Below are positions 20,685 through 30,001 of a DNA stretch of 64,000 nt, piece after piece. The stretch covers positions 62,001-126,000 of the forward strand of contig QPMI01000560.1 in assembly GCA_004431415.1 (NCBI GenBank), given 5' to 3'. The position numbers and the translations under genes are program-made. How positions within the stretch are numbered: position 1 is the stretch's first letter; every line of letters begins with the position of its first letter. Under the pieces are notes generated by a model. It saw nothing but the letters and a program-made list of their open reading frames with translations. It was not told where the DNA came from and ran no database searches. This DNA comes from Cyanophora paradoxa (taxonomy: Eukaryota > Glaucocystophyceae > Cyanophorales > Cyanophoraceae).

Positions 20685-22825
20685 ATGAGCCTCGCTCCAC
20701 CGGCCCGGCCAGGCGCGGTTATGCGAACAAATCCCGTGGCGTCCTCAGCATCAGCTGCCTCCTTGGTCCAACCGACAGCTGTGCCGTCGCCAGCCCCGTC
20801 GCCGACGCCGCCTTCGGCCCCGGGGTCGGTTTCCGCGAGCTCAAGCGAATGGATCCGCCTCAACGTGGGCGGAAGGACGTTCCTCACCACGCGGTCTACG
20901 CTGACGGTGGAAGAGGTTCGAGCCTCCCTCTCAAGTGGCTCCCGCTCAATCGCTTTTGTGTACGCGCCAAATCAAAGCAAATGAGCGCGCCGCTTTGCAG
21001 GATTCGATGCTGGCCGTCTTGTTCGGCGGAGACCGCTGGAGATCAAGCCGAGATGAGACCGGAGCTGTGATGCTGGACAGAGAGCCTCGGTATTTCGCGC
21101 CGCTGCTGAACTACTTGCGCACGGGCGAGTGCTCAAAGCTCTGCCTCGTATGCCGCGCGCGGCTGACCTGTGCGGCGATGCAGGTCGCATCATTTTGGAT
21201 CCAGATATCAATCCCGAAGGGTGCGCCTCGCCCGCCTCTGGCTCTCGCATCGATCCGCCCTGAGCGGCTGCCTCGCGAGCAGAGTCCTGGAGGAGGCGCG
21301 GTTCTTCAACGTGCAGAGCGCAGTGCACGCCCTGGAGGCGATGATAAAGAGGCAGCGCGCCCACGGCGGCGACGAGGACGAGGTACGCACTGCTGCGAGC
21401 TCGCGGCCCCCGACGAAGCGCGCGCGCGCGAGACGGCGGGAGCGTGCAGATGCTGCCGCCGAGCGAGTGGCGGGTGGTGAAGCGGATCGAGGGGCTGGGG
21501 ACGATCTACTGCCTGGCGTCGGACGTGCAGGACGGGGGGCACCGGCTCTTCGCCGGCAGCTCCGACAACTCGGTCCGCGTCATCGACACGGAGACGTGGA
21601 CCGTCGAGCGCACCCTCCTCGGCCACACCTCCAACGTCCAGGCCCTCGCCATCTCCTCCCGCGGCTTCCTGTGCCCCCCTCCCCGCCCCGCCCCGCCCGC
21701 CCGCCAAGCCCCCCGCTGACGCGCGGTCGTGCAGAATCTCGGGGTCGAGCCGCGAGGCGCAGATGCGGGTCTGGTCGACAGCCACGTGGGCCCTGGTCAA
21801 GCAGCTCGAGGCGCAGCAGGGCGTCACGTGCCTCCTGGTCCGCCCGGCCCCTCCCCGTTCGCGGATGTACCCCCCGCGAGCCCGAGCGGGCCGGGGCGGG
21901 GCGGCAGTGCTCACCGGAGCTGCTCCTCTCGGGGGGCTACGACGCCTCGATCCGCGTCTGGCAGCTCTCCGACTGGAAGTACCGCGGCGAGCTCCTCGGC
22001 GTGCGGCCGTTCCCCGCCCGCCCCGCGCCCCGCCCCGACGCGCCCGACCCGCCGCCGACGGCCGCCGCAGCACTCGGACAGCGTGAGCGCGCTGACGGCG
22101 TGCGGGCAGCGGTTCGCGTCGGCGTCGGCGGACCGCTCGATCCGCATCTGGGACCTCGTCTCGCTGGAGTGCGTGACGGTCATCGCGTGCAGCGCCGTCC
22201 CCTACTGCATCGCCACCGCCGGCGACCGCATCATCGCCGGCAACGTCGACCGCACCATCTGCGTCCGCCCGCCCGCCCGCCCGCCCGCCCGCCCGCCGGG
22301 CGGCGCCCTGCCTCCGGCTCAACGCGCGGGGGCGGGGCAGGAGTGGTCGGCGGGGACGGGCTTCTGCGAGAAGGTGCTCCTCGCGCACGCCGACCTGGTC
22401 TACGCCCTCGCCTGCATCGGGCCCGGGCCCCGCCGCATCCTCTCTGGCTCCAAGGACGCCACGTCCGCCCACCCCGCCCCCGCGCTCGCCCGCCCCGACG
22501 CGGCGGGCAGGATCAAGGCCTGGAACCTGGATACGTGGCGCTGCGAAGGCACCCTCAAGGGCCACTCCGCGGTGCGCCCCGTCGCCCCTCCCCGCGTTCG
22601 CTCGCTCCCGCCTGACCGTAGCCCCCCGCAGGCGGTGTTCAGGTGCAGGGCGCCCCGCCGCGCGCGTCCCGGCCGGCCGCGCGCTGACGCGCAGGCGGCA
22701 GCCTAGTGTCGCTTGGGCGGGGGCTGGTGGTCTCGGGGGCCAAGGACGGCTCGATCGTCGTTTGGTCCTCCGTCGCCGAGGACGAGTTCGACCCGCACCC
22801 GCACTCCTCCCCGCTCCCCGGCTAG
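20685..22825 (+). CDS. KCTD-type BTB (T1) domain + WD40 propeller protein
   Basis: Begins MSLAPPARPGAVMR at 20685. Exon 1 (to 20906) ends inside the T1-type BTB fold with WIRLNVGGRTFLTTRSTLT. Exon 2 (21001-21124) continues DSMLAVLFGGDRW and PRYFAPLLNYLRTG. Exon 3 (21184-21220) gives RIILDPDINPEG and the next gives VLEEARFFNVQSAVHALEAM. WD40 blades follow from about 21440: LFAGSSDNSVRVIDTETWTV, AQMRVWSTATWALVKQLE, LLSGGYDASIRVWQLSDWK, FASASADRSIRIWDL, ILSGSKDA...IKAWNLDTW, and a last blade VVSGAKDGSIVVWSS ending at 22825. T1/BTB followed by WD repeats is the KCTD3/SHKBP1 arrangement, which in animals serves as a CUL3 adaptor or channel regulator. The intron after exon 2 has a GC donor (ACGG/GCGAGT) needed to keep frame. 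Confidence 0.85.
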
Positions 22826-23047
22826 TCCGCCCTCCCCCTCCCCCCCCCCCTCCTCCCCCCCCCTCCTCCCCCTCCCTCCCCCGAATCGCCCTCCACGTCC
22901 CCGCTCGCCCTGAGCCCCGCCCCGTTTGGCCCCAGCCCCGCTCCCGCCGCCCGCCCTGCGCACCCCCGCCACTACCCCGACCGGTCCCCTCCTCGCCCTC
23001 GCAAATCGAACCACCGAGCTTTCCGCTCCGTGAGGTCTTTGAGACAG

Positions 23048-23827
23048 TTACAGCTCGTCCTCATCATCGTCGTCGTTCTCCTCCTCCTGCTCCCACCACT
23101 TCCAGGGCCTGTTCGCCTGGTAGTTCCACTGCATGGGCCGGGGCACGTCAGGGAGCGCGGCGGGGCCGGTCGGGCGCTGCGGCGCACGTCGACCTCCCCC
23201 TCCTTGTCGTTCGCGCCCTTGAACCGCAGCCAGTCGCGCCTGAGCGAGGAGGCTCGTCAATCTGAGTGATCGACGCGCGGCCGGCCCGGCGCACTTCAGG
23301 AGGCCGAGCCTGGAGAGCTTGCGCTCCTCGCCCGCGTCCGCGAGCAGCCGCTTCCAGTGCTTCTTCTCCACGGCCTTCTTCTTCACGTCCAGCTCCACGT
23401 GTCGCGTCAGGACCTTGTGCGTGCAGTCCTGCACGGATGCCGGATGAGCCGGCGCCGCTGGTTGCAAGCCGCGGCCGGCGGGGAGGCGACGGGACGGCCA
23501 ACCGAGGCGTTTATGGACTTGAAAAGCTTCGTGTCCAGCTCGTACTGCTTGCGCTCGCCGTCTACGGTGGCCTCGGCGCTGAAGTGAAGTCGCCCTTCCT
23601 CCTCGAACGTCACCTTCACCTGTGCACGTGCTCGTCATGCGCAGCTCGCAATCTCGAAAGAAACAGAAGCAGCGCACGTTCTCCGCATGAGACAGGTCGA
23701 TCGTGATCCAAACGCTCCCCGTCCTCTGAGCCCATTTGATGGGGGGCACGGCGCCGGAGCCGCTCGCCACCGCGTACACCGCGCAGAGCACCGCCGCCAC
23801 CATCACCCACGACACAGCACGCGCCAT
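23048..23827 (-). CDS. Secretory p23-like CS-domain protein, copy A
   Basis: ATG at 23827; a cleavable signal peptide (MARAVSWVMVAAVLCAVYAV, then ASGSG) is followed by a p23/HACD3-type CS domain. Landmarks are PPIKWAQRTGSVWITIDLSH, VKVTFEEEGRLHFSAEATVD, YELDTKLFKSINAS, HVELDVKKK, KKHWKRLLAD (family WxRL motif) and RDWLRFKG. A last exon after an intron with ctgac branch text adds WNYQANRPWKWWEQ and an acidic tail ending DDDDEDEL. Five exons join in phase. Classical p23 is a cytosolic Hsp90 cochaperone; with a signal peptide and an EDEL end resembling an ER-retrieval signal, this one probably works in the ER lumen, perhaps with Grp94. That role is inference. It is a tandem paralogue of the gene at 24801-25442, sharing intron positions and the upstream region. 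Confidence 0.8.
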   Translation of the reverse strand: MARAVSWVMVAAVLCAVYAVASGSGAVPPIKWAQRTGSVWITIDLSHAENVRCFCFFRDCELRMTSTCTGEGDVRGGRATSLQRRGHRRRRAQAVRAGHEAFQVHKRLGWPSRRLPAGRGLQPAAPAHPASVQDCTHKVLTRHVELDVKKKAVEKKHWKRLLADAGEERKLSRLGLLKCAGPAARRSLRLTSLLAQARLAAVQGRERQGGGGRRAPQRPTGPAALPDVPRPMQWNYQANRPWKWWEQEEENDDDDEDEL

Positions 23828-24095
23828 CTCGCCTCCCGCACCACCTCTCCTGCGCTTCTAGGCTCTTCGCCGCTGATCTCCGCGCTGGGGACCCCTCGCG
23901 TACGTCCGCTGCGTCACCGTGTCGTGCAGACGCTCTGCCGATCTACTGGCGTGTCTCGCTTAAAAGCTTGGCCCCCGATTGCTCGCGAGTCCGGCTCGAT
24001 CGGGGTACACGCGTACGTCACGGTCGCAGCACTGCAGCAAGCCCGAGCTCGAGGCGCGGGTGCCATCCCGATGCGGCGCAGTTAGCTAAGCGATC
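23828..24095. promoter_or_regulatory. Duplicated upstream region, copy A
   Basis: From the p23-A start codon outward, this stretch is nearly identical for about 140 bases to 25443-25580 (shared text includes tctcctgcgcttctaggctc and gctgatctccgcgctggg). It then stays recognisably similar through tacacgcg and cccgatgcggcg to the SET-like start codon. In copy B the same segment lies between divergent genes, so it is probably a bidirectional promoter. Confidence 0.7.
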
Positions 24096-24155
24096 ATGCG
24101 AGGCCGCAGGAAGTCGCCTGGCCTCTCCCGCCGCCAATGCGACTGCGGGCGCTAG
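24096..24155 (+). pseudogene. Dead 5' fragment of the SET-domain gene
   Basis: ATGCGAGGCCGCAGG here matches the start of the SET-domain gene at 25700, giving MRGRRKSPGLSRRQCDCGR then a stop, against MRGRRRAHGLARRRWDCWAS in the intact gene. Similarity stops soon after. It is best read as the left-behind 5' end of a second SET copy created by the tandem duplication and then truncated. Confidence 0.65.
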
Positions 24156-24169
24156 CGCTCGGGATGTCG

Positions 24170-24195
24170 ACTATAGCTCAGCGGCTAGCTATAGT
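24170..24195. repeat. Perfect inverted repeat
   Basis: Arms actatagct and agctatagt (9 bp) around an 8-base spacer. They are followed at once by a second near-palindromic stretch built on gcgcatgcgc/gcgcatgcgg. This sits at the edge of the duplicated block, just where similarity to the intact SET gene ends. Confidence 0.6.
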
Positions 24196-24800
24196 ACTGC
24201 GCATGCGCGGGGGCTTGCGCATGCGGCCGCGGGACGCCGGCGCCACCCAGCTGTTCCGCGCATGCTTGAAGGAAAGTAAGCAAACAGTGTAGCCGCTGTT
24301 TTCGGGCCGCGCTCAGCAGCGCTTCGAGTTCAGCAGCGCGCCGCCACCTCCCGTGGCGCCGTCTCGGGTGCGAAGCTTGTCTCGATCTCGAGATCAAATC
24401 CTGCCCCTGTGCGTGACCTGACCTGGCGCGCGCGCGCGCCGCCGCCGTGCGCAGGCTCCCCCCGGCCCTGCGGGCACCTTCCGCCCGCGGCGGGCCGTCG
24501 CCTCCCGATCCACCGTGGCACCGGTGCTGCAATCTTCGGCACTCCACCTAGGTGCCGGGGGGGGCGTACTTCCTCCCTCAAGGGGGCCTTTCCGTGCTCG
24601 GCCGACCGAAGCCGCTCCCGCGGTGGATGGCGGGCTGGGCGCCCCTCGTGGTCCAATCCCACGAACTGGAGCCCCAAAGTTGAGATCCGTCTAGCTCGTA
24701 GACGTTCTGTCTGCAGCCTGCATGTTTCTCGAAGTACAAATCTAGCATCGGCCGGTAAACATACGCGGGCACTGTCCTTTGCTAGATTTGGGCACTGTCC
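24196..24800. other. Spacer between p23 paralogues
   Basis: Between the truncated SET fragment and the 3' end of p23-B. Minus-strand open frames are present, but I see no p23, SET or other family signature, so no gene is called. Confidence 0.4.
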
Positions 24801-25442
24801 TTACAGATCGCCCTCGTCCTTGTACCGAAGCCAGTCACGCCTGAGTGCAAGGGGCTCAGAAAGCGGAGGCGGGCAATGCGGCGGCAGGGCGCACTTGATG
24901 AGGCCGATCTTGGAGAGTTTGCTGTCCTGTTTCTCGTCGGCCAGCAGCCGCGGCCAATGCTTCCGGTCTGCCTTCGCCTTCTTGATCGTCAATTCGATGT
25001 TCCTGTTCGTCACGCGGAATGTGCTCTCCTGCGCGGCGGAGAGATCGGATCGATATCAGGCCTACGAGCTCAGAGACCTGGGGTCGGACAGGGCCCATCG
25101 CACCGCGGCGAGGATGCTCTTGAAGAGCTTCACGTTCAGCTCGTAGCGGGTGCGCTCGCCGTCCATCACAGCATCGCCGGAGAAGGCCACATGACCGTCA
25201 TCCTTGAAGTCGATCTTTACCTAGGCATGCAGGCGGCGATCAGCACGAGCTGACGGCAACGGAACGTGTTCGCAACTTACCGTCGACTCGTCCACGTACT
25301 CCAGGTCAATCGTGACCCACATCACCTCGCGGGACTGGGCATACTTCAAAGGAGGCGCCTTCGCATCCGTCGCCTGACACGACGCCAAGTACACCGCGCA
25401 GAGCACCGCCGCGACCATCACCCACGACACAGCACGCGCCAT
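24801..25442 (-). CDS. Secretory p23-like CS-domain protein, copy B
   Basis: ATG at 25442 opens the same signal peptide as copy A (MARAVSWVMVAAVLCAVYLA). The mature part diverges: PPLKYAQSREVMWVTIDLEY, VKIDFKDDGHVAFSGDAVMD, YELNVKLFKSI, NIELTIKKAKADRKHWPRLL, then GLIKRDWLRYKDEGDL and stop at 24801. The intron within GLIK/RDWL sits at the same codon and phase as in copy A, confirming common descent. Copy B lacks the final exon of copy A, so it has neither the Trp-rich acidic tail nor an xDEL end. It may therefore be secreted or retained differently. The N-terminus and upstream DNA are far more similar between copies than the rest of the coding region. It is divergent from the SET gene over 257 bases. 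Confidence 0.8.
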
Positions 25443-25699
25443 CTCGCCTCCCGCACTGCCTCTCCTGCGCTTCTAGGCTCTTCGCCGCTGATCTCCGCGC
25501 TGGGCCCCCCTCGCGTACGTCCGCTGCGTCACCGACGCGTCCAGACGCTCTGCCGATCTACTGGCGTGTCTCGCTGGGCCCCGGATCGCTCGTGAGACCG
25601 CTCAGACCGGCTCGACTGGGGTACACGCGTGCGTGCGCTCCTGCAGCAGGCTTGAGGCGCGGGCAGCCGTCCCGATGCGGCGAAGTTAGCTAAGAGTTC
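25443..25699. promoter_or_regulatory. Divergent promoter region p23-B / SET gene (duplicated)
   Basis: 257 bases separate ATG codons on opposite strands. Its near-identity to 23828-24095, where the intervening function is partly lost, argues that the block duplicated as a unit. No TATA-like element is obvious. Confidence 0.6.
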
Positions 25700-28027
25700 A
25701 TGCGAGGCCGCAGGAGGGCGCATGGCCTTGCCCGCCGCCGATGGGACTGCTGGGCGAGCGTTGCGCTTTTCGTATGCGTCCTGATTCTAGCGGCCGCGGA
25801 ATCTTCCACGAGGGAGGAGACGGAAGTATTTGACGCGTTTCTTCGATGGTGCGTGTATCGGCATGCTCAAACCCCGCTATTCTGAAGTTTCGCGCAGGTT
25901 CGAAGCAAACGGAGGCCGCTACGCTCCGCAGTTGGAGCTGCGGACTAACAATGGGGTGCGAGGAGTCTACGTCAACGCTCCCATTGAGGTGCATACCTGG
26001 CGGTGTTGATCACATGCGAAGCGTCAACGTAAAACTGATCGCCGCGGCCGCGCGCGCGTCTTCAGGAGGGCGAGGAGCTGTACTTCGTTCCGGGCGACCT
26101 CCTCCTCCACTGTACTCTCCCCGCCGCGCGCCGGCCGCCGTGCCCGGCGTTGAGTCCCGACGTCGACGGCTCGCCGTGCGCGCGGCAGGCGGGGAGGGGG
26201 AGGAGGAGGCGGTGTTGGGGGCGGGGCTGGCGGAGGAGCTGGGGGCGGTGGAGGCCGACCTCTGGTGCCTCGCGATCCTCCTCCTCCGAGAAACGCTTGA
26301 CGCCTCCTCCCGCTGGGCGCCCTGGATCCGGCCCGCCCCGCCTCCGGCCCCGTCCCGCCGGGCCTTGTCGAGGCTGAGCTGGCGCGCAGGTCCCTCCCGC
26401 GCGAGATCGAAGTCCCTCTCCTGTGCGTGCGACCGCCCCGCCCCCTCCGCTTCGCACCGTCCGGCTCCTCCCGACGGCGTGCGGGCGGGCGGGGGCAGGG
26501 ACTACTCGGAGGAGGAGCTGGCGGCGCTGGGGGACCCCCGCCGCCTCCGTGCTCCCCGCCCCCGCTTGGCCACCCCGCCGCTTCGAAGCGGCCTCAGAGC
26601 GGGCGCTGGAGACGCGGGCGGAGGTGGAGCTCGTCGCCTCCCACCTCCACGAGCTGGCCCGCCCCGCCCCGCCGGCCCCGCCCCGGCCCCGAGGCGGCGC
26701 CTGACGAGCGCTCGGGGGTGGCGCGTGCAGGCGCCTGGGGCGACGCGGGGCGAGCTGGAGTGGGCGCTGAAGGCGGCCCTCACGCGCTCCTGGCAGGACT
26801 GCGGCCTCGTGCGCCCCGAATGCACGCCCGCCCCCGCCCCGCCCCGGGCCGCCCACCTCTCGGCCGGCGCAGGCGCCCTTCGGGGACCTCTTCAACCACG
26901 ACCCCGGGGCGGCCAACGCGGGGCCCGACTTCGAGGGGCCCGACGGGGCCGGCGGCTGCGCGCAGGCGCGCCTCGTGGCCGACCGGGCGTACGAGGCGGG
27001 GCGGCAGGTGGCGATCAGCTACGGCGCCAAGTCCGGCGCCATGCTCCTCCTCTACTACGGCTTCCTCCCGGTGCCCCCCGCCTTCCCATCCCGCCCCCGC
27101 CCCCCCGCCCCCGCGCGCGCCGCCCCTCACGCGGGCACTGGCAGCCGGTGGAAGCGGACTCGGTGCAGTTCGCGGCGCGCCTAGAGGAGCACGCGGGGGA
27201 GCAGCGCGAGGCGGAGGAGGGGGCGGAGGGGGCGGCCGGCACCGGCACCGGCGGGCGCCGCGCGTTCCTCGAGCGCGCGCTGGCGGCCCGCGGCCTCGAC
27301 CCCGACGGGGACGACCTGTGCGCTGGCCCCTTCCCTCGGCGCTGTACCCCCCTTGACGGCGCGCGGGGCAGGACGCAGTACGCGTACGTGACGCTGGGGG
27401 GCGGTATCCCGCCCCGCCTCCTCGACGCCTACCGGGCCGTGCGCGTGCAGCCCCGCCTCCCCCCTCGCCCGTCCCGCCGAGGAAGGACCTCGAGCTTGTG
27501 GGGGCCCGGCAGGCGGCGCTGGCGGAGGAGGCGTGGGAGGCGGGGCGGGGCGCGGGCGCCGCCGGCCCGCTGCCGGGCGCGGGCCCGCCGGGCCTCTCAA
27601 CGAGGCTCGCGCCCTGCGGCTCCTGCGGGCCGCCCTCGCCGGCCCTTCCCGGGTTCCCCGACCCTCACCGCCGAGGTGCCCTCCCCCTCCCCTCCCCGGG
27701 CGGCCTGATCATGAGCGCGCCTGACGCCGGGGCGGGGCAGGAGAGGGCGCTGGCGGAGCGGGTGGCCGGGGCGGGGGCGGGCGGGGGCCAGGGACGGCGC
27801 GGGGGGAGCTGGCGGGGCGGGCGCGGGGCCAGCGGGAGGCGATCCTGGCGTCCCTGCGGGGGGCCGTCGAGGCGGCCCTGGGCAACCTCTCCGCCGCCGC
27901 CTGGCTCGCCGCCCGCCCCGCCCCCTTCCAGTTCGGCGCCCTCGGCTTCGGGCCCCAGGGCCAGGGCCATGGGCCGCCCCGCTGGGCCGCCGACGAGACG
28001 GACACTGACGTCGACGACACCGGTTAG
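25700..28027 (+). CDS. SET-domain (SETD3/Rubisco LSMT-type) methyltransferase with signal anchor
   Basis: Exon 1 (25700-25848) encodes an Arg-rich start, then WASVALFVCVLILAAAESS, a hydrophobic signal peptide or anchor, then TEVFDAFLRW. Exon 2 (25898-25988) gives FEANGGRYAPQLELRTNNGV and RGVYVNAPIE. Exon 3 from 26066 gives EGEELYFVPGDLLLH. This is the N-terminal SET half of the SETD3/RLSMT class. Later exons contain EADLWCLAILLLRETLDASS, SRWAPWIR, the i-SET helical region, then FGDLFNHDPGAANAG (NHxP in place of NHS) and AYEAGRQVAISYGAKSGAML with LLLYYGFLP, the C-terminal SET motifs. A long Ala-rich C-terminal region ends DETDTDVDDTG at 28027. Family members methylate lysine or histidine on Rubisco, aldolase or actin. 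The secretory-type leader is unusual for this family. Exon joins after 26700 are approximate. Confidence 0.78.
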
Positions 28028-28028
28028 G

Positions 28029-28061
28029 AAGGGGCATGCTCACCTGCTGCGCATGCCCCTT
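28029..28061. other. 3' UTR stem-loop after the SET gene
   Basis: Perfect 11-bp arms (aaggggcatgc / gcatgcccctt) around an 11-base loop start two bases after the SET gene stop codon. It could stabilise the transcript end or mark termination. Confidence 0.6.
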
Positions 28062-28594
28062 GCTTAATTGCAGCATTTCTTAGTAGTGCTGGCCACAGTA
28101 CATGCGCAGCAGCAGCTGTGCATGCGCCTCGTTTGCATGATGTGTTTCAAATTTCTTGATCATGATCAGCGGCTTGCCCTCCATGGCTCCATGGCCGGCC
28201 GTCCCCGGGCGTGCGCGCGCCGCCTCGATCTCCGCCGCGCGGCCCGCGGCCGCATGTACTACCGCGTGTAGAGCACTGCGGCACCTCGGGCGAACGGTCC
28301 CCCACCCGCTGTCTCGTACCCGCCCGGCCGCCCACCAGAATTCTTTGCAATCCAAAAAGCGCAAAAAGCGCCACGACGAGGGTGCGCGATGGAAAGAGGA
28401 AGTCTGAACAGACGCAGCGGGCTAGAGCTCGCTGCCGGACCACGCGGTGCTCATGATGCTTTGTCCGACTCGGCGATTCTTTTGGCGAAGGTGCCTCCGA
28501 TGCCTCCGATGCTCTAATGATTGACGATCTACGCGCTACCTAAGGTGCTAAGGCACGCTAACACAACGCACGTACAGGCGGGCGAAGAGCGAGG
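28062..28594. other. Spacer with a doubtful minus-strand open frame
   Basis: Minus-strand frames across 28080-28443 include a hydrophobic run TLVVALFALFGLQRILVGG near 28400-28350 and, in another frame, IKKFETHHANEAHAQLLLRM near 28110. They could be exons of a small membrane protein, but I could not join them convincingly or name a family. The last 150 bases hold the 5' region of the RRM gene. Confidence 0.3.
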
Positions 28595-29605
28595 ATGTCT
28601 GGCGAGGCTTCAGCGGCGGGCGGTGGTTACATCCGCGTCGCCAGCCTAAGCTACGACGCTGACGAGAACGCCGTCAAGTCGTTCTTCGAGGAGAATGGCT
28701 GCGAGGGCATCCAGTGCGTCTCGGTCACAGTCCATCAACCGATCGCTCGCCCTGAGCGCGCGCGCTCGCGCACGTACGCGCAGGGAGGTGCGCATCTCTA
28801 GGTTCCAGGACACTGGCAAGCACCGTGGCGCGTGCCACGTCGAGTTCGAGACTGCCGAGCAGGCGCTGAAGGTTCGCGCAGATCGCCGAATTTCAAATTC
28901 CGCTCCGTGCGTTTCCTGAGCGCGCGCGCAGGCGCTCGAGATGAACGGGGCAGAGCACTTGGGCCGCACTCTCAGGATTGAGGTAGTGGGACCACCCCGC
29001 TCGCGGCAGCCCGGCGCCGGCGAAGGCCGTCCCGGTGCGTGGGGGCACTCGATTCCGTCCGCCATGCGCGTCGGCCGGCGGCCCGGGGGATAGCGGGACG
29101 CCCTGGCCCTCCCTTCGCGCTTCCTTGGCCTTGGCCACTTCGCTCCGCTCCCGACCGGCGCCGCTGATCCGCGCCGGCGGCCTGCATACCCAGCGCGGGG
29201 CGCCTCGGAGAAGCCGCCCGGGTGCAAGTCGGTGTTCGTGGGGAACCTACCGTGGTCGGCGACGGAGGAGGGCGTCGCCGCGTTCTTCTCCGAGTGCGGC
29301 ACCGTCTCCGGCGTCCGCATCCTCTTCACCGAGCAGGGCCGCTCCAAGGGGTCCGCCCGCCAGTTCCCCCTGCTCGCCCCGCCGCCCCCCCGACCTTCGG
29401 GGGCCGCAGGATGGGCTTCGTGGACTTTGAGGAGGAGGGGGCGGCGGAGCGGGCGGTGGCGCTCGCCGGCCGCGACTTCGACGGGCGGCCCGTCCGCGTC
29501 GACTTCTCCGGCGGCGCCGGCCGCAACCCCGGCGGCCTCAGCGCGCGCCCCCGCAGCGACCGCCGCGGCCGCGCCCGCTTCGGCGAGCGCGGCGCGCAGC
29601 GCTGA
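28595..29605 (+). CDS. Two-RRM RNA-binding protein (nucleolin-like)
   Basis: ATG at 28595. Exon 1 (to 28713) begins RRM1: YIRVASLSYDADENAVKSFF. Exon 2 (from 28784) continues EVRISRFQDTGKHRGACHVE (RNP1-like region) and FETAEQALK. The next gives ALEMNGAEHLGRTLRIEV. RRM2 follows a Pro/Arg linker: KSVFVGNLPWSATEEGVAAF (RNP2), FSECGTVSGVRILFTEQGRS, then FGFVDFEEEGAAERAVALAG (RNP1) and DFDGRPVRVDFSGGAG. It ends in a short Gly/Arg/Ser tail (RRGRARFGERGAQR). Two consecutive RRMs with an RGG-like tail resemble nucleolin/NSR1-type ribosome-biogenesis proteins, but the family assignment below RRM level is tentative. The intron in RRM1 starts GTGCGT. Confidence 0.85.
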
Positions 29606-30001
29606 GCGCCAGCCGACCCCATCCATCCTTCTACCCCCTCCGCTTTCCCTGACCCACCTAGTCAGTCCCCTCACCCCCTTCCTCCCGGGTCGGCCCCCCT
29701 CTCCGAGCCGCACGCGCATTCTTCTGTCTCGCAGTCAAATTCAAGTGCCGCACAGCAGGCCTTCCAAGCTCGGGTCGCCGCGCAGTGTACAGGGAAACGG
29801 AGGAAACGGACGAGCTAGAGGTCGAGAGACTGGGGGGAAACGTGGACGGCGAGTGGGCCGGGGAGCCCGGAGATCTAGACGGGAAAACGGAGCAAGGAGT
29901 TGGATTCGGAGGCTTCATGATCCCCTCAGCAACTGGCGGGGCGGGAGGGTGCGCCGGGGGATGATGGGTGGGTGGGGGTACAGGACTCGAGTCGCCGGCC
30001 G
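29606..30001. other. Convergent 3' spacer
   Basis: About 400 bases between the tail-to-tail RRM and ATG16 genes. No gene is supported. Confidence 0.5.

Noticed and set aside
24578-24772. Possible third p23 copy on the minus strand
   Set aside because: The open frame (MPAYVYRPMLDLYFEKHAG...) lacks the KWAQ, YEL and HWxRLL landmarks of the two real copies.
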